Positions 25,113 to 38,679 are shown, counted from the stretch's first letter. The stretch: 64,000 nt of DNA from Ziziphus jujuba (GCF_031755915.1 NC_083380.1:27944001-28008000), one strand, 5' to 3'. Notes: generated by a model not told the origin, from the letters alone. A program made the numbers and translations.

Positions 25113-28100
25113 AGAGAGAGAAACGACCGGCCACCACAACTTAACCATTTTTCGGCCACCCTTTTCTCACACGTGCCACCCCACCTTGAGGACCACCTGA
25201 AAATCGGCTGGCCAGCCAAAAACCACGGCCAACCGACTGCCGACGCGCCTGGATCGAGGCTTTTTCCTACGGCGGCGCCGATTCCTTCAAACCCCGATTT
25301 CTCCCTATTTCGGCCACCGCCAATCCCATTGAGTTACCCACCACCAGATCTACCTTCCCACTAAAAATCATGGCCAGTGGCCACCGGATGCACCGCCGGC
25401 GGTGACGAGTTTCGGTGACCAGGGCGGGTGGCCGGGAAAATTCACTTTCCGGAGAGTTTCCGGCTGCACCGCCCCTCTTTTCCCACTAATTCCGACCCTT
25501 TGAACCCAAATCTGGTGTCCCCTTTCCTCAAATCTCAACGGATTGAGAGAATCAAAGAGTTGAATCCCGAAAGCTTTCAGGCAAGATTCCGGCCACCTCG
25601 GGTCCGATTTCCGAGAAGTAAGACCGGATTCATAATTCTCGTCACTCAAGCTTCGATTCGATATATTACTCGTCAATTTTGGTTGTCGTTTGTATTCGCT
25701 CCCCGGGTACCCATTTGGGAGTTACTCGATTAAAATATTAAAATAATTGGTTTTGTGTATTGTGGATATTTTTGGTGCACGTGTGGATAGTGGAGTTGAT
25801 CCTGCGGAGGATCTTGATTGATACACATGCTTAAGATGAGTGACCCACCTTTAAAACTATTTTGGGGTGATTAATTATATTTATTTTATATTAATTTGAT
25901 ATCTAGAATTATGCTCATGTGGTGGAATTTAAATATAATTGTAGAAAAAATATTATTTTATATATATATATACATACCCATTGATGCTAAACGGAAGTTT
26001 GGGTTATTAAAAAATTCTCGATTATTATTATTGTGATTTAATTGTATTTATTACACATGAACAAGGTATTTTCATTAATTAATTGTATTTGGATTTTAAT
26101 ATTATTTTTGGGCATAATTTGATTTTTAAATATTTCAAGGAAAACATTGGTTTAAGTTTGGTGGTTTCAAATTTTATAATTATGCCCGTGGAACATTATT
26201 TGATGGACTTTGTGATACGAGAAAAATTATTTGTATATTGTTATCGGTGGATTTGTACTGGAAATGTTAAAGAAAAATGTGGGAGGTTGAGTTCGAAAAA
26301 TGGTATAATTCCCACGGTGGATTTTGGAAAAGTTTGCGTATCTTTTTATAATAAAATTTGGTTATTTATTTTAGACGCACTCATACAGTACTGGTGTTCT
26401 ATACTGTACATGTGGATGAGCACGCAAGTTATAATGTCTCCCATGAGTTGCCATTGGACCGAGGGCAGGCAAGTTTTATATAGTACGCATAAGCTGCCCC
26501 CCTCCATGGCCGGGATGACGGTTTAAGCAGCGGCGCTGTCGGGACGCCGAAGTGACTGTATGCAAGTTTCTCTCTTTAACCCCCCCGCCAGACGTTGCTC
26601 GGGACGCTAGGTATCGGAGGGCATCACTGGTATATGGTGTGGTGCGTCAAGTATAAATTTTCAGATAGAAATTTCAAACCCTAAAGGTTTTAAAATCGTA
26701 TTTAAATTAAATGTATTTAATTTGTTTTATCATCAATTTATAATTATTTAATTTATATTTTTGATACTGTTTATCTTAATTTATTTAATTCAAATTATAT
26801 GATTTATATATTGAATTCTTCTTTTATGTTATATTTCCTTCATGCAAGTGTTCTAAATTTATTTATTATATTTTATTACATTTTATTTATATTTGGATTA
26901 TTTAATTATTATTTATTAAATTAATGATTCCTTGATTTTTGAGCATACAAATAACGGGTTTTGCGAAAATATTTTAAAAGGGGAACCTTTCCAACGGAGT
27001 GAATAGTGAGGGTTTTGAGAGAAAATATTATTTTCAAAGAATTAGTATTTATGATTTATTTATTTATGTCAGGACCCGTCCAAAATTCCTCACCGGAACC
27101 CTAGATAAGCCCTGATCCCAGGGAAATACCACCGAACCTTCCAACGGAAAATTCGGCAGCACCTCCCCTAAGGGTAGGACTAACCAAAAATTTCCTACAC
27201 TAAAAATACACTTCTATAAACATCCCCTTATTCCTCCCACGTTACTATAAGTTGATTCCACAAATTTACAGCACTCCAAATGAATAATAGTAATCGAGTC
27301 CATAATTAACAACTAAATGTCCAATACAGTATACAGAGCATTATACAAATAGATGTGAAATTAATACAATGACAGATAAGAAGTAATACAAGATGAAGAG
27401 GAAAAAGGGAAGAAATGCTTCTTGGACTTTCGGCAATGAACCAAGACGTCGAGCTCGTCCCGGACGATCAACGTCTCCCAACCTGGACCTAGGGGAACGG
27501 AATTTAAAAACATGAGATGCTAATCATCTCAGTGAGTGACCCTATCTACTGAACACTTTTTAATATTAATAATATAACAATAAAAGGAATTTAATTAATA
27601 TCAACAATTAAATAAATAAATAATAATAACAATTGAAGTAATATTTTCTCTCAAAACCCTCACTATTCACTCCGTTGGAAATGTTCCCCTTTTAAAACAT
27701 TTTCACAAAACCCGATATTCGTATTTCCCGAAAACCAAGGGATCAATTAATTTAATAAACAATAAATAAATACCCCAAATATAAATAAAATGTAATAAAA
27801 TATGATAAATAATTTTGAACACTTTGGGGTATGAAATTTCCATCCAAAAATTTATACTTGACGCACCACACCATATACCAGTGATGCCCTCCGATACCCA
27901 GCGTCCCGAGCACCGACTGGCGGGAGATTAAAGAGAGAAACTTGCATACGGCACTTCGGCGTCCCGACAGTACCGCTGCTGAAACCGTCATCCCGGCCAA
28001 GGAGGGGGGCGGCTGATGCGCAATATATAAGACTTGCCTGCCCTCGGTCCAATGGCAACTCACGGGAGACATAATAACTTGCGCGCTAACCACATATACA

Positions 28101-29785
28101 CCTTAACACCAATGCTGTATGAGTGCGTCTAAAATAATTATTAATTTAATTATTACCGTACCGATTTTCCAAAAATTACCGTGGAAAATATACTAGTTTT
28201 CAATTTCACCATCCCACATTTTCTTTTAACATACCCGGTACGAAAACATCGATAACAATATAAAAATAATTTTTCTCGTAACACGAGGTTCAACAAATAA
28301 TATTCCACGGGCATAATTATAAAATTTAACCCACCAATTTAAACAAATAATTTTCTTAAAATATTTAAACCAATTATGCCCAAAAATAATATTAAAATCA
28401 CATACGATTTATTACTGAAAATACCTTGCTCATGCGTAATAAATAAAATTAAATCACAATAATAAAAATCGGGGTTTTTGGATAACCCAAAATTCCGTTT
28501 AGCACCAACAAACATATATGTACTTATAAAATAATAATTTTCCACAATTATAATTAAATTGCACCACATGAGCATAATTTCAAATATCAATTAAACACCA
28601 ATTAAATATAATTAATTACCCAAAATATTTTTAAAGGTGGGTCACTCACCTGGAGCACACAATTAATCCAAGATACTCCATGGGATCAATTCCACAACTC
28701 ACCCGTGCTCCTAAAACAACAACATTACACATCTCAAATAAATTAATATTTTATTTGGGTAAATAATGCCCGGTACACGGGGGGTTAAACACAAACGTTA
28801 ACCAAAATGGACGAGTAATATACCGAATCGAAGCTTGAGTGACGAGGATTACGAATCCGGTCTTACTTCCTGGAGATCGGACCCGAGGTGGCCGGAATCT
28901 CGCCGGAAAGCTCTCTGCCTTTCGAGCCTCGATTCTCCCAAACCGTCGCAAATTGGAGGAAAAGGACCCCGAATCTGAGTTCAGGGAGTCGGAATTAGTG
29001 GAGAAGGACCAGCGGTGCAACTGGGTACTCGCTGGAACAGTGATTTCCGGGGAGCCACCGCGGTCAACGGCAATCGTCGCCAGCGGCGGCGCGTCCGGTG
29101 GCCGATGGCTGAGATTTTTGGGAGTTTTGTAGATCGAGGGGAGAGGGTTCCAACGGGACTAGCAGTGAGGCAAACGGAGGCCGGAGGGCGAAGAGATCTA
29201 GGTTTGAAGATTTTCGGCCCCTCGCAGGAAAATACTCCGATCCAGGCGCGTCGGAGGTCCGGTGGCGATGAAATTTGGTGGGTAGGCCGGAATTCCCATG
29301 GGTGAGAGACCGGTAAGGCGCATGTGACTTGGGGTGGCCAGAAACTGGGCAAATCGGCGGTGGCCGGTGGTGGAGGGGAAAAATAGCCTTCGCCGGAAAA
29401 ATCGTCCGTCGCTGTTGTAATTCGAGAAGTTATATTTGTCTTCATTTATTTCAATTGTAATATTTCTTTCATCCTTATTGTATAATTTCTATACTTAATA
29501 GTACCTTATGAAGCTCTGTATACTGTCTTGGACATTTATGTATTAATTATGCACTGATTTCTATTATTTATTTGAAGTGCTGCAAATATGTGGAATTAAA
29601 TTGTAGTATTGTGGGAGGAATAAGGGGATGTGTATAGAAGTGTATTTTCAGTGCAGGAAATTTGTGGTAAGTCCAACCCTTAGGGGAGGTTCTACCGGAT
29701 TTTCCATTGGAAGATCCAGTAGGGTTTTCCTGGGATCAGGACTTATCTAGGGTTCCGGTGAGGAAATTTTGGATGGGTCCTGACA
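24565..29785 (+). mobile_element. Ty3/gypsy solo LTR, plus strand, interrupted by a nested LTR
   Basis: Starts TGTAACACCCCGTCCC at 24565 and ends GGGTCCTGACA at 29785. The target-site duplication GTTAT is on both sides (24560-24564, 29786-29790), which proves that the two halves (24565-27066 and about 29400-29785) belong to one insertion. The host LTR has also lost a few hundred bases around the nested insert, including its ATGATTAGCAT palindrome region. Confidence 0.9.
27067..29400 (-). mobile_element. Nested gypsy LTR, minus strand, truncated at its 5' end
   Basis: Begins on the + strand with TGTCAGGACCCGTCC at 27067, the inverted 3' terminus, and follows the minus-strand LTR order as at 20190 and 46293. 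It stops at about 29400 within the GC-rich region without reaching TGTAACACCCC, so about 0.5 kb of its 5' part is missing. No target-site duplication survives on that side. Confidence 0.85.
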
Positions 29786-29790
29786 GTTAT

Positions 29791-30375
29791 ATTCCCCAAA
29801 AAAAAGAAAACATTTTGAATTTAAAATATATTTTTTCATATTACAAGTTAACGCGATGAAAAAAAAAGTTTAAATTCTTCTCTCATTTAATTAAAATTCA
29901 TTTTTCATAAGCTATTAAGCATTTGTAAAAAAATATATACACATATATATATATATATATATTTTGGTAATAAACTACGTTTTCTTTAAAAAATAAAAAT
30001 AAAAATTTCATGAGCTAAATATTTTATTAAAAATAAAGTTTTTTGGTAATTGTTGGGGCACTGTCATAATTATAATTATAGTAGTCAATTAGATTTATAA
30101 TTTTTGTAAATTTTATATTAAGTTTTAGTTTGAACCCACCAATGTTTTAAAAAAAACAAAAACTAACAGATATAAACTTGAGATACGTCATAATCAAGAG
30201 AAGAAGGAAGTCAATAAGGTGCTTCTTATAACCGTACTATTGGAAGGACATGAACCACTTTATAAGTTTTGTACGTTCAGGACGTTGTAGTGCTCAAACC
30301 CATTTTGAATTCTCTCTCTCTCTCTCTCTCTCCTCTTTTTCTCTTTATGTCTTTGTATGGGTGATATATCATATA

Positions 30376-30408
<33 letters not shown>

Positions 30409-30519
30409 GTAGAGTGAACACTCTCTATATATAATATTAATTGTTGAGGTTTTATTTATTTTACTTCAATTGTCATTCTTTTGATTTTTTTTTTTATAAA
30501 AATAGAATAATAGAAATAA
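29791..30519. other. AT-rich spacer with (CT)n and (GT)n/(AT)n microsatellites
   Basis: Contains CT repeats near 30312-30332 and a GT then AT repeat near 30376-30408. No gene or element terminus recognised. Confidence 0.55.
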
Positions 30520-31617
30520 CCTCACTATTTTTAATTGTATGCAAATTAATTTGACTATATATAATATAAATAAACGTTTTATATATTTTTTGTTTTAGTT
30601 TGATTATCATTTTTGCTTATTATTGAAGAGTACTCGTAATTCAATAGTAAGTATAACTTTTTTTAGTTTTATCCCAAATGAATAGAAGTGTAATTTTATT
30701 AGAGAAAGGATTTTTAGTATTGAAAATTACCCAAAAATATTGATAAATCTTTTCAGGTGTCTTTCAAATTGCCCTTCAATTTCAGAGACTCTACTGCTTC
30801 AGATAAGAGATGGGCTGGGACTTGCTATCAAATTAATCAACAAAAAATCAAAAAAATGAAAAGAAAAATCAAATTAATGAAAAGATTATGTATTTTGAAT
30901 TTTTTTTCCAATGGATTTCAAAAAAAAATTAATGTACTTAAACATGGAGAATTTTGAATATCAAAAGAGAAAGGGACAAAAAAAAAAAAAAAAGAGCATT
31001 ATTTTAAACAGGTTTTAGTTGTATATATAAATGAAACAAAACTTATATCATTGATTATGAATAATTTATAATTATTTGTAAGTACTTGTACAGAATATTT
31101 AACTTGTACAAATTTTAAAACCTTTTTTTTATTCATTTTGACAATATTTTTCAAATTTTTGAAGCACTACGTTTAATTATTTTGAAAAAAAGATATATGT
31201 TTTTTTTGACAAATTTCAATTAATTATTTACAGATTTTATTATACATAATTATCGATATAGAAATCAACGCTTTATTTTTATTTTACTTCAATTTTTACT
31301 CTTTTTTTCCCCAAAAAAATAGAATAATAAAAATAAATAAAAATGAAAACGTGTTTTTGCTTAAGGAGTAAGCAACTCAACAAAGTAAGTGGGATTCAAA
31401 ATCCAATGGTAATACGGTCAGATACGGTTAGACCGCTCTCCTCTCTTAACGGATATATATATATATTCTGACGCTAGTCAAATATTTGTGGTTTCCTTTC
31501 TTCTTTTTTCTGCCTCCAACCCTAATCAAATCTAATATACTTCGTCTTCTTGAAATAGAATCTCAATCGTATTGGTAATTCAGTGCGCTAATTGTTCATC
31601 ATCTTCTTTTTCAGGAT
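30520..31617 (+). repeat. Upstream region of RING copy A, first part of the tandem RING/mutarotase block
   Basis: From about 30520 (CACTATTTTTAATTGTATGC) to the ATG at 31618 this matches 39450-40460, upstream of copy B, and in part 51890-52390, upstream of copy C. Shared features include AAGCAACTCA and the C-rich GCTCTCCTCTCTT before the gene. It probably contains the promoter. A (TA)n tract lies at 31452-31465. No long family-like frame. Confidence 0.75.
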
Positions 31618-32480
31618 ATGGCAATTGAGTTGCTTGGTGACTCAAAGTGTGAAGCGTGGCCTCTAGAACACATTGACAACGAAGATGACCAATCTTCACC
31701 ATCACCTAAGTTCTTGTTCTGTCTCAATGTCCTGCTTTCACACCCTGTCGTTGATGATCAGGAACAAGAAGAAGAAGAAGAAGAAAATCAACTGCTTGTT
31801 GTTGCTCTTTGACAACATTGTAGATAGCGTCATTGTTAGTGGAGAAAAGGCTTTGGATTATGATGTGGTAATGGATGAGGAGAGGTCCAAGGTTGCCATC
31901 AAAGGCATGCTTTCCGAAATTGGAGTTGTTCCGGTTCAAGATTTCATGCTGCAGAGGATCTTGGACGCAGCATGTCCATGAATAAACGTTTTGTGGGTCA
32001 CAAAGTTTTCCGGATGGGAGTTTGCATTGAGGCCATTGTGCATAACCTCCCACTACAACCCGCTGATGATGGTGGTGGAACTTGAGCCAGCCAATGGACT
32101 CTTCTTGGCTGAATTGGATGCTGGTGATGATGACGACATGGCAGAAATAGACGCTGATGATGATGGTGGTGATTATGATGAATATGAAGATGAAGATATG
32201 GTGGAATTTGGTGGTGAAGATTGGGAACCTAAGTTTTAGCCAGTACAGTTTCCATTGAAGAGTTGGACAGGGTCAAGGTTGAAGGTTGTTTGAAAGATAG
32301 TTGGATGTTGTTCTGTTTTCTTTGATGATTTCGAAACTGGCTGTGAAGCTATTCGTATAACCTGCTTGCATTTCTTTCATGGAGATTTGTATTGTCAGGT
32401 GGCTCCAAACTAGCAAATTCTGTCCCCTCGGTAGCTTCCAGTTGCCATCTTGATTAGTTATCAAATACTTGTATAACATA
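31618..32480 (+). pseudogene. RING-H2 E3 ubiquitin-ligase-like gene, copy A (broken)
   Basis: The reading frame starts MAIELLGDSKCEAW and contains an acidic run (EEEEEE), DYDVVMDEER, and an RILDAA segment, then an acidic DDGGDYDEYEDEDMVE stretch, in the same order as copy C at 52391-53146. It is broken: a one-base gain around 31805-31812 leads to TGA, a deletion near 31970-31985 gives another stop, and the C-terminal RING region (~32310-32450) has further shifts, for example in the HxFxGD segment. The family role, ubiquitin transfer with an E2 enzyme, is known for RING-H2 proteins. This copy cannot make it. Confidence 0.8.
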
Positions 32481-32956
32481 TATATGTATGCAGAAAGAGT
32501 ATTATGTAAATTTTAAAGTGGATATGTATCTATTGTTTTATACATTGAACCAATCAATCGGACTTTTGGTCCCCATGGCCGTCATATATCTCTGACCCTG
32601 CTATCTCTCTCTCTGTTTACACTTTTCTCCGTTCTCGGATTAATTGTCAAATCGTTATTTGCTTATTTTTATTTTAATTTTTGCCATTTTCACTTTAATC
32701 CGAAGGACATAAAGATTGAATTGCTTACCAGTGTGCTAAAGCACGTAAATTATGTGTTATGGCTTTCTTTGTTTTGCCTTTATTTTTATTAATCATTTAC
32801 AATTAATGAATGCTCAATTATACAGCTGCTTGAATTAATGCAAATTATCAATCTGCAATAGCAACTATTTCTTTATTATTCCAAACTATAACCAAGATTA
32901 GACAAGTATTATAAAACATTTAATAAATTGTCAATTAGGAGAGGTTTCCTGCAGAG

Positions 32957-34956
32957 CTAATTATTATAAATGATTGCTCCTAATGAAACTGGTTTACTTG
33001 TCAAGCTGGTTCTAATCTCGTCTGCAGTAAATCTATAAACCATGACATGCAAATATTTCTCTCCAGGATTGATAATTTGTGAAGGGAAATTTGGTTGATT
33101 CACAGAGTTGGGAAAACCTTGTGTCTCCAAAGCAACTGCAGCAAACTTGTGGTAAACAGCACCATCTTTGCCCTTCACGTTGTGCAACATGTTGCTTGAA
33201 TAGAATTGCAACCCTGGCTGGTTAGTCCAAAGCTCCATTTTTCGCCCTGAAACCGGGTCTTGCATCAAAGCCGCTCTCCTCAAATGTTCTGGGTTACTTT
33301 TGTCCAGCACATAGTTAATGTCATATCCGTCTGGTAGCTCATTGATCAAGCTTCCAATTTCATGGGAAGCAAGGAAATTGTACGGTGTTCCTTTGACAGG
33401 GACAATTTTTCCAGTGGGGATGAGATTTTTATCAACTGGTGTAACACTGGAACCAAAAATCTGGAGCTTTTGGGAGAGGATATCGCCGCTGTTATGGCCA
33501 CGGAGGTTCCAGTAACCATGATGAGCTAGGTTTACTGGAGTGGCCTTGTTGGGAGCCTTGGCTTCCATTTTAATACCCAATTTGTTTGTGCCAAGGAACA
33601 TGTATGTTACCATAACAGAAAGATTTCCAGGGAAGCCTAAAATATTTTAGACAAATGTCAATGTCAGTGAAGTATATAGAACAAACAAATACATTCTTCA
33701 TAGCTCTAACATTTACATTTCACAAAAAGTTACATTGAAAGGATGGAATGGTAAAAAGAGAACCAAATATCAGCCAAAAAGATAATACCTTGTTCACCAT
33801 CATAGCTGTTATAGGTGAATGTTATATGACTATCTACTTTGTGACTTTCTACTGTCCAAACAACATCACTAAACCCCATAAGGCCACCTGTTATAAAAAG
33901 TTGATAATTGAATTCAGATTCCAGAGGAGAATTATGTAAGAGACGAAGATAGAAAGGAAACGAATGAGTAAAAATATACATACCGTGTAGCGTGTTCTTT
34001 CCTTCATTAGCCACTAATTTGTAGACTTTGCCATCTAATGTAAATTCTGCATTTGCAATCCTGTTTGCAACACGACCCACAAGGGCTCCAAAGTAGACTG
34101 TATCATTCTGCACATTTATGATTAATCCTAAGAACATTAGGAGCTGTAGTGATGTTATTATAATAACATAAGAAAGAGGCGAGAAAATGATATTAAGGTA
34201 TAAGGGTCTTGTATGCTATACCAAAGCCAGTTCATTCTGTCATTACATAGAACAGGTGAGAGGTGTACTAAAAACTGTTACATTAAACGAACTCCAAAAA
34301 TAAAAGAATGGTGAGAACATTTATGACACCTCAAAATTAAAAGAGCATACTGCATAGTTCTAGTACATCTGTTGCGATTGGTCATAATGTATGCCAAATT
34401 GTTCCATTATTGGATTCATGCCCGATGGGGACAAGGACTTAGACCCAGTTATCAGGCTAATTGATATGGATTACTTAGGTAAGTCATTTCATCAGTCAAT
34501 GAGAATGCATAGAAAAGTGAATCCAATCATTACTTATTATATATTTTCAAAATATTATAGGAACTAATTTTAATTCTTCTAACTGGATTTGTAACTTCCA
34601 TTAAAACAAATAAAATGAAAAAGCTAGATAAAAATAAATAAATGAACAGAAAAGAAAGCATTAAACCAAAGAAGCATTAAACCAAATTTATGAATCTCAC
34701 CATATACTCCTTAGGCGTGTCGAATCCAAGAACAACATCATCCAATTTCCCTGGAAGCATAAAAACAACCAAATATAACTACACCCAAAAAGAAAAAAAA
34801 GAAAAAAACAAAATCTGGGTTTCTTGGGATTTTCCCAATAGCAAAATATAAATCCAGGGTGAAAAAAAAAACAAAAAAAAAAAAATGAAAAGTAACAAGA
34901 AGCAGAGAAAGACCAACCATTTCTATCAGGAAGGATAACAGCCATAGCCAAAAAAC
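32957..34956 (-). pseudogene. Galactose mutarotase (aldose 1-epimerase), copy A, N-terminus missing
   Basis: The enzyme interconverts alpha and beta anomers of galactose and related sugars. Minus-strand exons with GT/AG junctions in phase: 34956-34918 (partial, AMAVILPDRNG), 34750-34701 (GKLDDVVLGFDTPKEYM), 34107-33984 (NDTVYFGALVGRVANRI...NTLHG), 33887-33789, 33636-32957. The catalytic set of the family is visible: His in NTLHG, His in AHHGYWNL, Asp in YDINYVLD and Glu in ETQGFPN. The C-terminal half is uninterrupted for 218 codons. Upstream of residue AMAVIL the sequence runs into poly-T and then a MULE fragment, so the start and about the first 30-50 residues are absent. It could be a truncated pseudogene, or the first exon may lie elsewhere. 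Confidence 0.85.
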
Positions 34957-36620
34957 AAAAAAACAAAAAAAAAAAAAAAAAAAAACAAAAACAAAGAAAA
35001 AAAACTCCATCCTATCATCGAGCAACAGATGATATGTGGTCACTTGTAGCACGATGAACCCTAACATCATCAACTCCTTCATTGTTCATTTCAGGATGCA
35101 TATCATTATCATTATCCGGCAACTCATGATCAAAATCTACATCATTATGACCAACATCATCCCCTGCTGCATTGTAAGTCTCATCATGATCAATATGATG
35201 CAACTGCTCATACTCCTCGTCGTTAGGAAACCGTTCAGCATAGTCACCTCCAACATCAACTCCTTCGTGAATGTTAAATGATGTCCAGGCCCCCCCACGA
35301 ACATCAACTTGATCTCTAAACTGAGTTTCTTGGACCATAATTTCTGAGATGTAGCACGAATTGGTTGATGCGGAAGCTTGTGGTAGACGACCGCCAATTG
35401 GAGGACAAGAAAAAGAATGAAGATTACTCCCACTATCCGAAGCAAATCTTTGTTTGATGAACATTTCTACATACATGTTCAACTTTTGAAATCACCTCAA
35501 CATACAATGGAGGCCGCATCATTGTCATCCCTCCATTCCTCACTTCTTGAAGAAAGCATTTCACATTCCTATCACATCGTATTTCTGTAGGATCCAACTT
35601 TTCTGCACATCGTCCATATATCCATTTTAGCTTTAGCAAATATTCATTTCGATCTATCTCAATAGAATTGAAAATCTCATCCTCTAACTCTGATTTTGTG
35701 CATCTCTTGCCGACGGAAACCATTACATTTTTACCATTTCGATATTCCCAATCACCACTATCATTTTGTACCAATGTTCCATTGTATAAAACCGCAATTA
35801 CAATGTCATCATCTTCCATTTGACTACAGAATTAAATGAATAACGTTAAACTACATCAATAAATATATAAAATTTTGAATAATATTAAACAAACATATTA
35901 ACTGTATTAAAAAAGTTGATTCTGTTTTTTTTTTCGGGCCAAATATAGCTTTTTCCTACTGGCGGAAAACTGGCGGAAAATTGGCGGAAATTTGGCGGAA
36001 AACTGGCGGAAAATTGGCGGAAATTTGCGAAAACTGACAAACTGGAGGAAATTGGCAGAAATTCATCTTTTTCGCCAAATTTCCTCCGTTTTTACTGTTT
36101 TTCGCGATTTTTCAGTTTTACACAAAATTTCTCCCATTTTCAAACCATATGCCACCTAAAGTATCTTTAAAATCACATAGAACATCTCATAAATCAATTT
36201 CTTGTATACCCATATCAAATAAAAAGCTTAAAAAACCCTAAACTAATAAAACTTACAAAAAAAAATAGAAAGAGAAAAAACAAAAAAAAACACATATTTC
36301 CTTACTTCCATCTAATAAGAAAAAAGATAAAATTTTTACCTGATTTTAGTTTGAGATATGAGAAAATACAAAAAAATGAGAGTGAGAGGCGATGAGATGC
36401 AAAGAGTTTAGAGAAACCCCACGAACAGTTTTGTATAAACTCCACCCCCACGAACGAACGGCTGTGTAGAAGAAAGGAAAGCTTTTGTGTAATTTTCAAT
36501 TTTATAAAGGATATTTTTGTCCCAAGGTGGTTAGTTTTTTTTTAAAAAAAAAATTTTGTTATTTTTTTAAAATGAAATTATAAGGTGGCTAGTTATGGGA
36601 AAAACCCAGGGGCAGATGCT
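34957..36620 (-). mobile_element. MuDR-like (MULE) fragment with transposase N-terminal region
   Basis: On the minus strand, 35819-35433 encodes MEDDDIVIAVLYNG..., an N-terminal module of MuDR-type transposases (VLYNGxxV opening, SELEDEI helix, a LKLKWIYG stretch, then RPPLYVEVI). A shift near 35480 moves to a second frame (35482-35015), rich in acidic residues, as in the linker of these proteins. The zinc finger and transposase core are missing. The element is cut near 34990, against the mutarotase exon. One possible outer end, GGGTTTTTCCCATAACTAGCC on the minus strand, lies near 36590-36612, with no matching terminus at the other end. Confidence 0.6.
35957..36031. repeat. Tandem GGCGGAAA repeats (E2F-like sites) in the MULE fragment
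   Basis: Six GGCGGAAA units spaced by ACT, ATT or TTT. Four of them read ATTGGCGG or TTTGGCGG, which fit the degenerate E2F consensus WTTSSCSS. The run decays after 36031 and shows inverted counterparts (TTTCCTCC, CGCCAAATTT) near 36069-36090. It lies upstream (minus sense) of the transposase start. Confidence 0.7.
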
Positions 36621-38501
36621 ACTCCTCTCCCACCCCCCCTTTTGGGCCCTACGTGGGTTCTCCAGTTCTCGAGTTGAAACAATCCACCGCCACAATGTAG
36701 AAAGAAAAAGATGATTAATTTCTTTAGCTTTGTATAAAAGTCGCAATCTCCAACTCTGTTCCAAATTTTGGGCCCCCTTGAAAATACAGATATACCCTTC
36801 CTTTTCTTTCTCAAATTGCATTGTTTTAACACTGTATTGCAAGTTGGATAAATGGCGAAATTGGACATTCTACTCATGCACTTGCCCTTTCCTGCATCTA
36901 CCACGTGTCTTCTACATTTTAGAAAACCGAAGCATATTTTAATTTAAATAAAAGCTATGGAATTTAGTATATATTACGAAACTGCCATTCATCTCTTTTA
37001 CAAGAATGCAAATCCAGTTTTAAAATTTTTTTAAAAAAATAATGCTAATTTGTTTTATAATCAAAATGAAGAAAACAATAACATTTGATAGTTGTTCGTT
37101 TATTTCTAAAATAATAGTATGTGATAGTTGTTTATTTATTTATAATTAAAATAAAAAATATAAATTGTAAATAGATTTACGAAAGTAATATAATTTAATA
37201 AAAAAATATTGTAGGAATAGAAAATAAGGGAAACCTTAATAAAAAAAAATTAAAGGATTCTAATTTAAAAGAGAAAAAAAATTCACATATTTAATTAATT
37301 AATGATACATATTTATTAATTTATCAAATTTTATTGATTATTTTAGTTTTTAAATAGTATTAATTTTGTAATTATATTATATAAATTGTTATAGTTTTAG
37401 TTAATTAAATAAATAAAAATGGCTCAATTGAAAAAGGAAATATAAAATAAAGGTTTTTATTATATTAAAATATTTATTTTGCTTTAGTTAAAAATACAGA
37501 ATAAATATAAATTTTATAATTAAATTGGACCTATTAACACTTAAAAAATACATGTATGTGTGAGTGTGTATATATATATATATATATATATTAAAAAATA
37601 CAAATAGAATGCGGCCGAGGTCGCAATCAAGATGGCAACTGCCATCTTGTTACCCATCCCTATCTAGATTTGAGCTTGGCAGTGAAAAAGAAAAAAAAAA
37701 AAAGAAAAAAAAATGGAAACTTACACAAATGGAGTTGCTTATCCCCATCCCAATATTCTCATTCATTAGAAAGAAAGGTCAAAATTATTTTATTTTATTC
37801 CAAATAAAAATGCTTAAATTTTATCAACAAAAAATAATAAAAATATTAACACATACACTTATTTACACATATTAATTGTAGTTTTCTATACTATTTTTTT
37901 TAAATAATTTTTTTTTAAATTGATAGTATCGTTTGTAATATTTTAAATTTATATTATAAGTTAATCCAATAAAAATTTTATTAGATATATCAAATTGTAT
38001 AATTTTATATATAATAAAAATTTAATAAAATAATATTTAACATTATTAAATAGTGGTTCCATATGGCCATGCCTAGTGTGTGTGTATATACAATACATAT
38101 AAAGCACGGTTGGCTGTAATATATGGGCGTTGCCCGAGTAGATGTTGTCCGTTATACGAATTTTTTGTCATTTTGCAAGTACATATTTTACTTGAATTGT
38201 TCAATTCAATTCAATGGCATTTTGTGGCTCTCTCTGTTTAATTGTTGTTCATTCAGTGCTTATTGATCATCTTGTTGAGTTGGAGTTGCTTGGCTGCCAC
38301 TCTAACTGTGAGGCATGGGCTCTTAAGATACCAGGAAGGTTCTCACGATAACCCGTCATATTTAATCTCCACCGGATACAATGACCGGTTGTATGTGACG
38401 TACGTAGCCACATGTGTTGCCATGTGCCAATGACTTTTTGACACGTGGCAGTCATTTGATCCAATTGTAATGCCGTGTGTCATTTACAAGGATTCTTAGT
38501 A
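36621..38501. other. Intergenic DNA, no gene seen
   Basis: AT-rich with an (AT)n at 37569-37590. Short open frames lack family features. At about 38420-38485 a segment TTTGATCCAATTGTAATGCC resembles 39377-39400 on the far side of the MITE, suggesting a small duplication. Confidence 0.5.
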
Positions 38502-38679
38502 GGGGCGAAAAATTTCTAATACTCGGTTGCACCGAGTATTCAGTACTCCTATTAATTTAATGCCATCTGGACAACTTTATCCACATCAGATAGTTGTCAA
38601 AACCATCCCAACCAACCAAACTGCCTTTCTAATACCCCACCAAACCATTACAATATGATATAATACCCAAATAACAGTT

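Noticed and set aside
34697..35082. Phenylalanine-rich minus-strand frames resembling membrane proteins
   Set aside because: They result from poly-A tracts on the + strand in mutarotase introns; the real exon pieces (34701-34750, 34918-34956) lie in part of this stretch and read in frame with the mutarotase.
35036..35281. Plus-strand isoleucine-rich frame
   Set aside because: It is the reverse complement of the acidic linker of the MULE transposase fragment, so a shadow.
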